Shown: positions 25,878 to 34,346 of the stretch, piece after piece
Layout of the letters: every line of letters begins with the position of its first letter
How positions within the stretch are numbered: the first letter of the stretch is position 1
Source of the DNA: Micromonospora yasonensis
GTDB taxonomy: Bacteria > Actinomycetota > Actinomycetes > Mycobacteriales > Micromonosporaceae
DNA length: 64,000 bases
Assembly: GCF_026013475.1 (NCBI RefSeq)
Contig: NZ_JAPDPH010000008.1
Span: forward strand, 1 to 64,000
Direction of reading: 5' to 3'
Program-made: the position numbers and the translations under genes
Notes under the pieces: generated by a model
Databases searched by the model: none
The model's input: the letters and a program-made list of their open reading frames with translations, nothing else
Told to the model about the DNA's origin: nothing

Positions 25878-27140
25878 TCAGCAGGTCGCGGTGCCGCCGT
25901 TGGCGGCGGACCTGATCCCCGGGGTGTCGCGGACCGTGCGGAAGTTGGTCCGGAAGGCGTTGAACACCGTGGAGTCCTCGAGCTGCAGCAGCGCCTCGTC
26001 CGACTGACGCAGCGAGTTGTAGCTGAAGTTGTGACTGCCGACCCAGGTGATCGTCCGGTCCGCGCCGCCGTAGTAGTTGCCTTCGACCTGGAGGTACTTG
26101 CTGTGGGTCCAGACGCTGTCGCCGATGCAGTAGTACCTGACGACCGGCCCGCCGTAGCCGCTGCTGGTGGCGGCGAGGAGGTTCTTCATCGCGGTGACTT
26201 CGGAGTTGCTGCCCGGGTCGTACCGCTGCACCACCTCGACGTAGCAGCCCGCCTCGTCCAGCTCCCACAGCTTCGAGGCGACGTAGGTGCGGCTGAAGAT
26301 GGCCTGGTTGACCCGGATGATGGTGCGGTGGGTGCCGTCCTGCGTGCCCACGACGGAGTTGCCGAAGCAGGCGACGTTGTTGAGCGCCGTCATGATCGTG
26401 TCTTCGCTCGGGTCGCTGTATGGCTGTCCGTTGCTCTCCTGCCGCGGAAAGAAGTGGACCTTCGCGTTGCCGGAGGTCACCGCGGGCCGCCCGGTGTCGT
26501 AGTAGTTGTTGTTGACCACGCGAGCCTGGAGGTCGTCGAAGTAGCCGCTGTAGGCGTTGTAGATGCCGGTGTTCCCCACCAGCACGAGCGCGGCGTTCCA
26601 CCCGCCGAGTCCGTCCCGGCCGGTGTGCAGGTTGGCCGTCGACTGGACCACCACGTTGGCGGCACCCTGGGTGCTGGAGAACAGGAAGAACTTGTTGTGG
26701 TTGATCGACCCCACGCCGCTCAGCACCCGGTCGCCGATACAACCGCGACCCGGCGGGCAGAACATGATCCACGACGACGCGCCGAGGTCGGTGCCGAGAG
26801 CCGCCACCAGGGGGGCGTACGGCGCCGTGGCGGGGTCGTGGTCGTTGAAGATGACCTGGACGTTCACCCCCCGGTTCTTCGCCGCGATCAGGGCGTTCGG
26901 CACGGTGGCGTCGCTCGCGTAGAACATCGCCATCCGGATCCGGGAGCCGGCCGGCGCGCCGTCGATCAGTTCGACGATGCGCGTCTGGATCGCCGCCTTT
27001 TCCGTGGCCGTACCGAGCGGATTGTTGAAGACCGCGGTGGTGGTGGGTACCGCCACCGCGGGCTCGGCACCGGCGGACAATCCCGCGGCCAGCAGGCACA
27101 CGGAGGCAGCCAGCGACGATACGACGCTGCGTAGGGACAT
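25878..27140 (-). CDS. Secreted phospholipase D-like protein
   Basis: A 420-residue exported protein with a signal peptide (about residues 1-30, ending AVAVP) and two PLD half-sites. HNKFFLFSS is followed by a STANL turn, and HSKYLQVEG is followed by a VGSHNFSYNS loop. Each has the HxK pair; the Asp of the classical HKD is replaced, as in many secreted PLD-like proteins. It should act as a phosphodiesterase (lipid or nucleic acid) outside the cell. Four cysteines are consistent with disulfides. Its 5' region holds a perfect palindrome at 27202-27213. Confidence 0.88.
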   Translation of the reverse strand: MSLRSVVSSLAASVCLLAAGLSAGAEPAVAVPTTTAVFNNPLGTATEKAAIQTRIVELIDGAPAGSRIRMAMFYASDATVPNALIAAKNRGVNVQVIFNDHDPATAPYAPLVAALGTDLGASSWIMFCPPGRGCIGDRVLSGVGSINHNKFFLFSSTQGAANVVVQSTANLHTGRDGLGGWNAALVLVGNTGIYNAYSGYFDDLQARVVNNNYYDTGRPAVTSGNAKVHFFPRQESNGQPYSDPSEDTIMTALNNVACFGNSVVGTQDGTHRTIIRVNQAIFSRTYVASKLWELDEAGCYVEVVQRYDPGSNSEVTAMKNLLAATSSGYGGPVVRYYCIGDSVWTHSKYLQVEGNYYGGADRTITWVGSHNFSYNSLRQSDEALLQLEDSTVFNAFRTNFRTVRDTPGIRSAANGGTATC

Positions 27141-27201
27141 GAGTCCTCCCGGGGCGAGTGGGATTGCGGGGCCTGCCGATCAAGATGGAATTACAAAGAA
27201 G

Positions 27202-27213
27202 TGCATCGATGCA
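27202..27213. promoter_or_regulatory. 12-bp palindrome upstream of phospholipase D gene
   Basis: TGCATCGATGCA is a perfect dyad about 60 bp upstream of the phospholipase D start. The rest of the gap 27141-27399 shows no gene. It may be an operator. Confidence 0.3.
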
Positions 27214-27399
27214 ACACTCCGGCATCAAAGCCGGGCACCAGCCGACCCGCACGTCGTCCTGATGCCTCGTCATGAGTCACGCTGAACTCGAAGCTTCGTA
27301 GCAAACCAGAGGCAGACCTGCGGTGGCAACCTTCCTGACCAGCGGATATGGTGGCCGGGGAGGTTACGACCGCACCGACGCCGCGGTACGCGAGCAGGG

Positions 27400-27648
27400 T
27401 CAGCGAGCGAGTCGGCGTGCCGCCTCGGCCGACTGCCAGCTGCGCAGGGCCCGCTTGATGCGCCGGTTCTCGTCGCGTGCCTCGTCCCGCTCCTCGGTGC
27501 GCCGATGCAGCTCGAAGGCGAGCCGGTGCAGCAGCGCGTCGACGTCCTCGGGGCGGTAGCCGCGCCTGGTCGTCGGGAGCCGCAGCGCGGCGATCCGGTC
27601 CGGGGTGAGCGGGCCGCGCAGGGCGTGCCGGCTGCGATAGACGGTCAT
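27400..27648 (-). CDS. Small DivIVA-domain protein
   Basis: An 82-residue protein. The stretch RLPTTRRGYRPEDVDALLHRL is the DivIVA N-terminal membrane-curvature/dimerisation motif, followed by a short coiled coil (RRTEERDEARDENRRIKRALR). Such mini-DivIVA proteins lack the long C-terminal coiled coil. The ATG at 27648 overlaps the stop of the upstream reductase gene (ATGA), so this is the third gene of a tight three-gene operon. It may tether or organise partners; the function is inferred only. Confidence 0.8.
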   Translation of the reverse strand: MTVYRSRHALRGPLTPDRIAALRLPTTRRGYRPEDVDALLHRLAFELHRRTEERDEARDENRRIKRALRSWQSAEAARRLAR

Positions 27649-28802
27649 CGCCACGGGATCCGTTCCGGCAGGTGGATCCGCTCGGCCGGCACCCCGGCGG
27701 CGAGCAGTCGCAGCCGCGAGCCGGCCAGCATCAGCGGCGGCCCGCACACGTACACCTGCTGCTCACCGCGCAGATGGTCGAGGGCGACGGTCAGCGCGTC
27801 GCCCCGCTCCCCCGGCTCGGCGAGGAGGTCGTGGGAGAACGCCGGCACGACGGTCAGCCAGTCGTGGGCCTGCTGGAGCTTGTCGAGGGTGATCGCGTCG
27901 TACAGGCTCGCCACGTCACGGCTTCCCGTGACCAGCGTCACCCGCCGACCGTCCGGGGCGGCGGCGACCTGCTCGACGATCGCGCGCAGCGGCGCCAGCC
28001 CGGTCCCGCCGGCGATCAGCAACAGGTCCCCGTCGTGCAGGCTCAGCCCGGTGTCGGCCGGTGGGCCGAGGTGGAGCAGCTCTTTGGGGCGTACCTGATG
28101 GACCAGGCTGGTGGAGACGGCGCCGCCGCGGACCGCGCGGACGTGCAGCTCGACGGTGCCGTCCGGGCGCGGCGCGTTCGCCGGGCAGTACCAGCGCCAC
28201 CGGCCGGGCCGACGCGGCGTGCACACCGGCACCGCCTGCCCGGGCTGGTAGGGCAGCCGCCGCCACGGCCGTACCGTGATGACGGCGACCCCGTCGCAGG
28301 CCAGGTCGTGGTCGAGCACCTCGACCGGCCACCAGGCCGGGCCGTCACCTACCCGGGTGGCCGCCCACTCGACCAGTCGCCACGGGACGGTTCGCTTCAG
28401 CGCCTCGTCGATGATCCTTCCGTGCTCCGCGCGCAGGCCAAAGCGCCGGTAGGCGCGGCCCAGGATGCTCAGCAGCGCCAGCCGGTTGGGGCGGCTGTCG
28501 TCGCCGGCGAGCCGGCGCAGGGCGGCCTCGATCAGCGGGGCCTCCTGTTCGGTCAGCAGGCCGGGGTAGCGGTCCTCGATCTGCTCCCAGAACGTGCTCC
28601 TGTTCAGGTAGCTCTCCGCGCGGCGGTGCTCGGCCTCGGACCAACCCAGGCTCGGGACCTCGGTCCCGCTGGTCAGCGCCCGCGCCACATGGGCCGCCAG
28701 CCGGTCCCGGTCCACCCCGATCAGGTACGGGGACAGCTCCGCGTCCGCCGCGACCAGGCTGAGCCAACGGGTGACCGCCTCGGGTATCCCGGCTTCGGTC
28801 AT
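27645..28802 (-). CDS. Flavohaemoglobin-like globin/FAD/NAD reductase
   Basis: A 385-residue protein. The N-terminal portion (about 1-150) is helical with two globin-like stretches (LSPYLIGVDRDRLAAHVARAL and AYRRFGLRAEHGRIIDEAL). The C-terminal part is a ferredoxin-reductase-type module: flavin-binding PYQPGQAVPV, the NAD-binding LLLIAGGTGLAPLRAI, and the terminal YVCGPPLML. It resembles an oxygen- or nitric-oxide-type flavohaemoprotein, but the haem-binding histidine is not certain by eye. The start at 28802 overlaps the stop of the small upstream gene (ATGA). Homologous operons of an 81-residue protein, a reductase and mini-DivIVA are plausible for actinomycetes. Confidence 0.8.
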   Translation of the reverse strand: MTEAGIPEAVTRWLSLVAADAELSPYLIGVDRDRLAAHVARALTSGTEVPSLGWSEAEHRRAESYLNRSTFWEQIEDRYPGLLTEQEAPLIEAALRRLAGDDSRPNRLALLSILGRAYRRFGLRAEHGRIIDEALKRTVPWRLVEWAATRVGDGPAWWPVEVLDHDLACDGVAVITVRPWRRLPYQPGQAVPVCTPRRPGRWRWYCPANAPRPDGTVELHVRAVRGGAVSTSLVHQVRPKELLHLGPPADTGLSLHDGDLLLIAGGTGLAPLRAIVEQVAAAPDGRRVTLVTGSRDVASLYDAITLDKLQQAHDWLTVVPAFSHDLLAEPGERGDALTVALDHLRGEQQVYVCGPPLMLAGSRLRLLAAGVPAERIHLPERIPWR

Positions 28803-29044
28803 GCCTTTCGCTCCCCGCTGCCCTGGTCCGGCACGGTCAACTGCTCGGCGGTGAGGCCGGCGGCGTGGATCGTGGCGTGGGCCCAGCGGGCCAGGCGGCA
28901 CGGGTACGGGACGCGCTCGCTGCGGCAGAGCCGGCCCTGCGGCCAGGACTCCGGGGCGTGGACGCGGACCGCGTGTACGGCGAGCGCCAGGTCCTCGTCA
29001 GTGACCGGGGTGAGCACGGGAAAGTCGGCGAGTACGGCGGACAT
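28799..29044 (-). CDS. Small hypothetical protein, first gene of reductase operon
   Basis: An 81-residue protein starting at ATG 29044 (MSAVLADFPVLTPVTDEDLALAV). It is mostly helical, with two cysteines (RLCRS and PYPCRLA). Its stop overlaps the reductase start by four bases. The reading frame extends upstream to 29083 without added conserved sequence. No known family is recognised. The coupling suggests a partner or regulator of the globin-reductase. Confidence 0.7.
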   Translation of the reverse strand: MSAVLADFPVLTPVTDEDLALAVHAVRVHAPESWPQGRLCRSERVPYPCRLARWAHATIHAAGLTAEQLTVPDQGSGERKA

Positions 29045-29293
29045 CGGTGGGCGCCTCCGGCGTCGTGAAGCGTGGAGTGGCACCGGAGCGGGCGGGGACG
29101 GCCGCCGCCGTACGGGGGAACGACTCGGCCGGAGCCCAGCACCCGCCCCGGGCCATGCGACCAGCGTCGTGTCTGGACTGAGCAGGAACTACAGCGCCGG
29201 AGGGGCCTCAGTGACGCAGAACTGTGGCGTCTGCGTACCCGCGCAATCAACGGAGTGTTACTACAGTGGCGGCAGAACGGAGGGAGATCAGGC

Positions 29294-30541
29294 GTGGCCC
29301 TGAAGCGACACCGGCTCTGCCAGCGGCGTAAGGCCCTCGGGTACAGCCAGGAGCGCCTGGCCGAACTTCTCGGCGTGGAACGGTCGACCGTGGTGCGCTG
29401 GGAGAACGCCGAGACGGACCCTCAGCCGTGGCATCGAACCCGGATCGCCTCCGCGTTGGGGGTTACGCTCGAACAGCTCGACGACATGCTCGTCGACGTG
29501 TCGGTGGCAGCACATCGAGGGCAGGCCATGGGAGATGACGCGCGTAGTCCCGCCTCCGGTGCTGCCCGACCGGAACTGCTGGCCGGCCTCCGGGCGTTCC
29601 TCACCAGCTACCTGGCGGCTCCCAACGGACCGACTCCGTCGATTGTCGAAGTGCGACGGGCAGTAGGCCGGGTGCACAACCTCTACCAGCGGGCGAGCTA
29701 CACCTCGACGGCGCGTCTACTGCCGGACGTCCTCAGCCAGGCAACGGCCCTGGCCGGCGACGCCGCCGGACTTCATCGCAGCAATGCCTTCCGGCTGCTC
29801 GCTGCCGCCTACATTGCCGCTTCGAAGCTGGCTGCCAAGGTGGGTGACGGTGACAGCGCCTTGCTGGCCGCCGATCGGGCCTCCACCGCCGCCCGGCTCG
29901 CCGACGACCAGGCGCTGGCGGCCATGGCCGCCTACCAGGCGGCATGCGGGCTCATGCGGCTGCCCGGGAGAGCGGCCGAGGCCGAACAGATCGTGCTCGC
30001 CAGCATTAGCCGCCTAGCTGGTGCTGGCTCTGCTGGCGATCCGGACCTGCTCTCCGCACAAGGGGCGTTGTTACTTCTGGCTGCCGTGATGGCCGCCGGG
30101 CAAGGCAACCCGAAGGAAGCGGGCCAGCTCTTGGCGCAGGCCGGTGAGCTGGCGACAGTGCTCGGCTCGGACCGCAACCGGCTCTGGACGGGCTTCGGTC
30201 CGACGAATGTCGTCATCCACGCGGTCTCCGCTGCGGTTCGGGCCGGCAACGCCGATCAAGCGCTGGAGATCGGGGCGCGGCTCGACACGTCGCGGTTGCC
30301 GGCGGTGCTGGTCGGCCGGCGCGCGCAGGTGCACGTCGACCTGGCGGCAGCGGCGCTGATGTCGTCTGGCGACAGGTCGGTATCAGTGCTGCACCTGCTT
30401 GAAGCCGAGCGGGTGGGCGCTGAAGTGGTCCACGCCAACGTGCAGGCGCGGGCGCTGTTGCTCGACCTGCTGGCGAAGGAGCGGCGAGCGGCGACGCCGG
30501 GGCTGCGGCCCTTGGCGGAGCGAGCTGGGCTGTTGGCATGA
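29294..30541 (+). CDS. XRE-family regulator with TPR-like C-terminal region
   Basis: A 415-residue regulator. An N-terminal XRE helix-turn-helix (about residues 4-60, RRKALGYSQERLAELLGVERSTVVRWENAE) is followed by a long helical repeat domain resembling the TPR regions of actinobacterial XRE-TPR regulators. The GTG at 29294 has a GGAGGGAGATC ribosome-binding site; the longer frame back to 29072 adds Arg/Pro-rich sequence and is not chosen. It is divergent from the globin-reductase operon across about 250 bp and coupled by ATGA to the flavoprotein gene, a pairing often seen in this phylum. Confidence 0.9.
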   Translation: MALKRHRLCQRRKALGYSQERLAELLGVERSTVVRWENAETDPQPWHRTRIASALGVTLEQLDDMLVDVSVAAHRGQAMGDDARSPASGAARPELLAGLRAFLTSYLAAPNGPTPSIVEVRRAVGRVHNLYQRASYTSTARLLPDVLSQATALAGDAAGLHRSNAFRLLAAAYIAASKLAAKVGDGDSALLAADRASTAARLADDQALAAMAAYQAACGLMRLPGRAAEAEQIVLASISRLAGAGSAGDPDLLSAQGALLLLAAVMAAGQGNPKEAGQLLAQAGELATVLGSDRNRLWTGFGPTNVVIHAVSAAVRAGNADQALEIGARLDTSRLPAVLVGRRAQVHVDLAAAALMSSGDRSVSVLHLLEAERVGAEVVHANVQARALLLDLLAKERRAATPGLRPLAERAGLLA

Positions 30542-31032
30542 CCCAACGAGGTGTGCTGGCTCTGGTGGCCTGCGCCGCCCCTCCAGTGCTGCGGATCGGT
30601 GAGCTGATCGGGCTGCTCCAGGAAGATGGCTGGACCGTCTGTCTGACCGCTACGCCGACGGCGGCGACCTGGATCGATCGGGAGGCGTTGGCGCGGCAGA
30701 CGGGGTATCCGGTGCGGGTGGAGTGGCGACTGCCGGGTGAGCCGGAGCCGCATCCGCCGGCCGACGTCGTTGCCGTGGTGCCGGCGACGTTCAACGTCAT
30801 TAACAAGTGGGCGCTGGGGATCAATGACACACTCGCGCTCGGAATCCTGAACGAGGCGCTCGGCGCAGGCGTTCCGGTATTCGCCTTCCCGAACCTTAAA
30901 GCGCGGCTCGCCGCCCATCCGACTTACCGCGGAAACTTGGCAATACTTCGAGAGACGGGCGTCGTCGTGACGCCAATGTCTGTTGAATCCTCCTGGACGT
31001 CGATTTCAATGCGGCTGAAAAGCAGCGGTTAG
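30538..31032 (+). CDS. Flavoprotein (phosphopantothenoylcysteine decarboxylase-like), possibly truncated
   Basis: A 164-residue flavoprotein of the HFCD type: an N-terminal strand (VLALVACAAPPVLRIGEL) and the loop VVPATFNVINKWALGINDTLALG, which corresponds to the FMN-binding PASANT-type motif. The C-terminal end (VVVTPMSVESSWTSISMRLKSSG) does not look like the family's usual ending and lies where GC content falls. The end may therefore have been replaced when the adjacent low-GC island arrived. The ATG overlaps the regulator's stop. FMN-dependent oxidative decarboxylation is the family role; the substrate is unknown. Confidence 0.8.
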   Translation: MTQRGVLALVACAAPPVLRIGELIGLLQEDGWTVCLTATPTAATWIDREALARQTGYPVRVEWRLPGEPEPHPPADVVAVVPATFNVINKWALGINDTLALGILNEALGAGVPVFAFPNLKARLAAHPTYRGNLAILRETGVVVTPMSVESSWTSISMRLKSSG

Positions 31033-31085
31033 CCATATCAGAAGCCGATTGCGCCTCATGTCCGGCACCTGCGACCAGCACATAG

Positions 31086-31760
31086 TCAAGATTCTTCCAG
31101 ACCCGCAGCTATTCGATGCCGATCTATCAAAGTCCGATCTAGGCGCTCTATACAGTCTACCAAAACCTTAAGTGCGATCGATGCCGATTCGGGCGTTTGA
31201 AACCCCCGAGCGAGATCCCCCCACGCCCGCATTACGGGGGCCCACCAGTCTTCGCTGGACCGAAGCAGGCCGGAGATTCGCCACGCTTCATCTACTTTAG
31301 TTTGATCGATAGCCAGATTCGGATTTTTCTCGATCTGTGAAATCAAGAACAACGCAGGGTCCGAATAGAGGGCCACCTTCAAGGCCCTAAGACGCTCGAC
31401 GCGAGCCTTATCTTCGCGAGCCTCTATAGCCGCTTGGCGGCCAGTAGCAGCTACTTTCACTGCGAAACAGGCAGTTAGCCTCCTATAACATCCGGCCTTG
31501 CACTTCCTGGCCAGACCGAACTCGGCGTTCAAAGCATCCTCGAAATGATGAGCTTCGTCAGCCTGCCATCGCATAGCCTCAGCCGATGCTGCCAGATAGA
31601 TGTCGCGGCGAACCAGAGCGCCAACATCTTTGTGGGGAGTGCCCCCCGCTCGGAAGTTCGCGCTCACTTTTACTTGGAAATGATGCTCATGCGTGCCGGA
31701 GCGCAGCAAAAACGGATCGCGAAAGGCGACGCTCCGGAGCTTGCGAAAATGGAGGTCCAT
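31086..31760 (-). CDS. Unrecognised protein, third gene of Trypco1/trypsin-NTPase operon
   Basis: A 224-residue protein with no signal peptide or membrane helix. The N-terminal half looks beta-rich (HHFQVKVSANFRAGG...DVGALVRRDIYLAAS). The middle is a basic/acidic helix (AAIEAREDKARVERLRALK), and the segment LYSDPALFLISQIEKNPNLA follows. That helix-then-hydrophobic pattern is faintly reminiscent of SPFH/band-7-type proteins, but I do not claim homology. It starts 9 bp after the protease-NTPase stop, in the same low-GC stretch. It is the best candidate for an effector or scaffold of the conflict system. Confidence 0.7.
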   Translation of the reverse strand: MDLHFRKLRSVAFRDPFLLRSGTHEHHFQVKVSANFRAGGTPHKDVGALVRRDIYLAASAEAMRWQADEAHHFEDALNAEFGLARKCKAGCYRRLTACFAVKVAATGRQAAIEAREDKARVERLRALKVALYSDPALFLISQIEKNPNLAIDQTKVDEAWRISGLLRSSEDWWAPVMRAWGDLARGFQTPESASIALKVLVDCIERLDRTLIDRHRIAAGLEES

Positions 31761-31769
31761 AATTTGCAG

Positions 31770-34340
31770 CTAACCCCGATCGACCAAGCTTAGGTGAAGA
31801 CGTGCAGACAGATCAACGATCGGGTTCGCATCCATCGCCACCCCTTCCAGCGCCTTCGGAAGCGCAAGAATGGTGGCCAACCTACCCTCCTTCTGGATGG
31901 CCTCAGCCAAGCAATCCAGTACTTGGTTATAGGTCTCGATCTCCCTACTAGCCGCAGTCAATAGCGCAATCAACGCGGGCTGTCCAAGCGGACTAGAGAA
32001 CAGTTCAACAAGGAGAGGAGAGACCAGCACCCCCGAACTACGCAGGCTCAGCAGCCACTCCAGACCACCCTCACAGCCTAGGAGTGCGGCGAAGCCTATG
32101 AGCGATGACCGCTTCGTTGGTGAACTTCGGATCCATCCGCCAACCACTTCACGGAACGCCTCACGACTTTCGACCCGACGAACAAATTCCGCAAAAGAGG
32201 ACGCCGTAAGCTCAAGAACTTGCGTCGGTGCCTTAGGCGAGTCCGCCACACGCTGAATCCGCCGCAAGGCAATTTCTTGCTGTGTTCTCAGAAAATAGCC
32301 CTTGGCAACCTTCACTACAACCCGCTGAAGGTCCGACTGATCGGCCCAATAATAGAGAAGTCGCTCGCACTGCCTACGCATGTGTTCATCCTCCAAGGCA
32401 GCGAGCAAAACCTCGACCAGTATTCCTTCGCGCTCTTGGTTGGCCAATGTTCTTTTGAGAGTATTTTTGATGAAATCAACGTCCTGGTTGCGTACCACCA
32501 GATCAGCGAGCCACTCTTCGGCAGAATGAGTGCCGTCGCTCAAGTCAGCGAGATCAACCAGCCAATCTACAATTGCTGGCCTCATGTCAGAATAGTTGTC
32601 CCACACATACCGTACAGTCGCACCAGCCATGGTCGGGCGCCTGAACCTGACGATCTCGCCGCTTGTGACCTCAGCTCCAATGTGCGCCAACCGTCCACGA
32701 AGGCCGGGCCTTGCAAATATCTCATCCAGCGATCCCAGCGCTGCGGACTTTCTAGAAGACTCCATGCCTCCGAGGCGTGATAGCAGTCGCCGAGAGTCAG
32801 CTTCAACCTGAGCTAGCCTAGCTGATCCCTTGAACGCAAGCGTCAGGATTAGGCAGCGATCATGCACGGCTAGAGGTTGGCACCAGCTAGCCGGGGTGAC
32901 TGTTGCAGACGTCGAAAGACGGCCAGGGGCCGTTACAGCGTCCCCAAAAAGCACATTAAGTGTGTCAAGATGGTCGTCAAGGCGCGTGGAAATCTTCTCA
33001 ACCAATTCGTGCACACTAGCACCATCGGCAGTTTCGAACTCGATCCAGTGCCTGATGTTCGCTACCGATTGTACGGCCTGAACGGCGTTCATGCCTTCCA
33101 GATGGCGAGCTACTGAGCCCGCACCAACGACATCCACAAGAGCCGGAGAAGTCATCTTGAAGTAATGCTTCACCAGCTCGACCGGATTCGGAGGGCTATT
33201 GAGACGAACTCGACACAAGTTAGGCGCCATTCGAGCACCGACGGAATTCCAAATACCATCGGTGACCGTGATGACTAGCCTCGACTGCAACTCCTTCAGC
33301 TCTTCACCTAAATCCGCCAGGTCCTGAACAAAGCCCTCCTTGGGTTGATCATGTTCAGGATCTCTTAGGTTTAGCACATAAGCACGCCAAGGCTCAGCGG
33401 GTATAGCTGCCACCGACGGCGCTTCCCACTCTTCAGGTTCAAGCCTGATTATCTCGATTCTTCTATCACACGCTAGAGAAAGGAGTCTCTCCGCAAACGT
33501 CGTAACTCCGAAGCCCGGCGGTCCCGACACGATGAGCACATGTCCTTGCCGAAGCGCAGTGACGCCCTTGCTCCAAAACTCTCCCCATTCCGGAACTTCC
33601 ATGAAGTAGGGGCTTTCCGAAACGGCTATGCGGTCCACGTGCTCCTGCACGAGCGCGTTAGAGCGCGCCTGCCTAACGCTTCTGTCGACTCGCTGCACCG
33701 GTAGGGACACATCGGAGGGAAGAAGCGCCAACAGGTTTTCAATACGTGCTATCCATACCCTCCCTCGCGACCACGCCGACGCACTTTCATAACGCTCGCT
33801 AAGCACCCCGATCACTGCACCATCATGAGTCCGCACAACTGGGCAGCCACTCATGCCGTGTTCAGTTGCGGTGGCGGTGCCAGACGCTCGGACCCTTCCG
33901 GCTGGATCTTGAGTTGTTCCATCCCAGTTGCCACGGGCGTTTAGCCGGCCATATAGCTCAGTTGTCACACCCTCAGCCAGATTGCCTACGCCAGTAAGGA
34001 GGAACTCTGTGCCCGGTGCCTGGATATCTGAAAGTGCAAGGTGGCTGATCGATGCCGGAAGAGTATGTTCTGACCTTAAAACGGCAAGATCGTGAACTTC
34101 ATCGACGGCAAGGACGGTCGCAATGTGACGGTCCTCCAGTGGCGCGCCAAGCGCAGCAAACCAAACATGCTCGCCTGTTCCAACGTTTTCGTCTGCTGTT
34201 CGGCTCAACGCATGAGCAACCACATGGTATGCCGTGACGATGTACCCCGCGTCCACCTGAAAGCAGGTACCCGCCGCCTCCCCATTGCTCGCGATAACTT
34301 TGCCAACCCAGGCAGCTTCTCGCAATCCATCAACAGCCAT
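31770..34340 (-). CDS. Trypsin-like protease fused to STAND-like P-loop NTPase
   Basis: An 856-residue cytosolic protein. Residues 10-185 form a trypsin-like domain with a complete triad: His39 (TAYHVV), Asp84 (VHDLAVLR) and Ser164 (HGMSGCPVV). After a linker, residues 250-480 hold a P-loop domain. Its Walker A reads GPPGFGVTT (273-281), with Val279 in the lysine position. Walker B-like strands are AYVLNLRD and LVITVTDG. The remaining 370 residues are helical, repeat-like and probably sensory or oligomerising. The layout matches protease-STAND proteins of bacterial conflict systems, where activation of the NTPase region would switch on the protease. It starts 6 bp after the Trypco1-like gene. 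Base composition is much lower in GC than the neighbours, a sign of transfer. Confidence 0.85.
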   Translation of the reverse strand: MAVDGLREAAWVGKVIASNGEAAGTCFQVDAGYIVTAYHVVAHALSRTADENVGTGEHVWFAALGAPLEDRHIATVLAVDEVHDLAVLRSEHTLPASISHLALSDIQAPGTEFLLTGVGNLAEGVTTELYGRLNARGNWDGTTQDPAGRVRASGTATATEHGMSGCPVVRTHDGAVIGVLSERYESASAWSRGRVWIARIENLLALLPSDVSLPVQRVDRSVRQARSNALVQEHVDRIAVSESPYFMEVPEWGEFWSKGVTALRQGHVLIVSGPPGFGVTTFAERLLSLACDRRIEIIRLEPEEWEAPSVAAIPAEPWRAYVLNLRDPEHDQPKEGFVQDLADLGEELKELQSRLVITVTDGIWNSVGARMAPNLCRVRLNSPPNPVELVKHYFKMTSPALVDVVGAGSVARHLEGMNAVQAVQSVANIRHWIEFETADGASVHELVEKISTRLDDHLDTLNVLFGDAVTAPGRLSTSATVTPASWCQPLAVHDRCLILTLAFKGSARLAQVEADSRRLLSRLGGMESSRKSAALGSLDEIFARPGLRGRLAHIGAEVTSGEIVRFRRPTMAGATVRYVWDNYSDMRPAIVDWLVDLADLSDGTHSAEEWLADLVVRNQDVDFIKNTLKRTLANQEREGILVEVLLAALEDEHMRRQCERLLYYWADQSDLQRVVVKVAKGYFLRTQQEIALRRIQRVADSPKAPTQVLELTASSFAEFVRRVESREAFREVVGGWIRSSPTKRSSLIGFAALLGCEGGLEWLLSLRSSGVLVSPLLVELFSSPLGQPALIALLTAASREIETYNQVLDCLAEAIQKEGRLATILALPKALEGVAMDANPIVDLSARLHLSLVDRG

Positions 34341-34346
34341 CGATAA

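Noticed and set aside
27645-28802. Confident call as NO-detoxifying flavohaemoglobin (hmp)
   Set aside because: The reductase half is clear, but the globin half is divergent and the haem ligand cannot be placed by eye.
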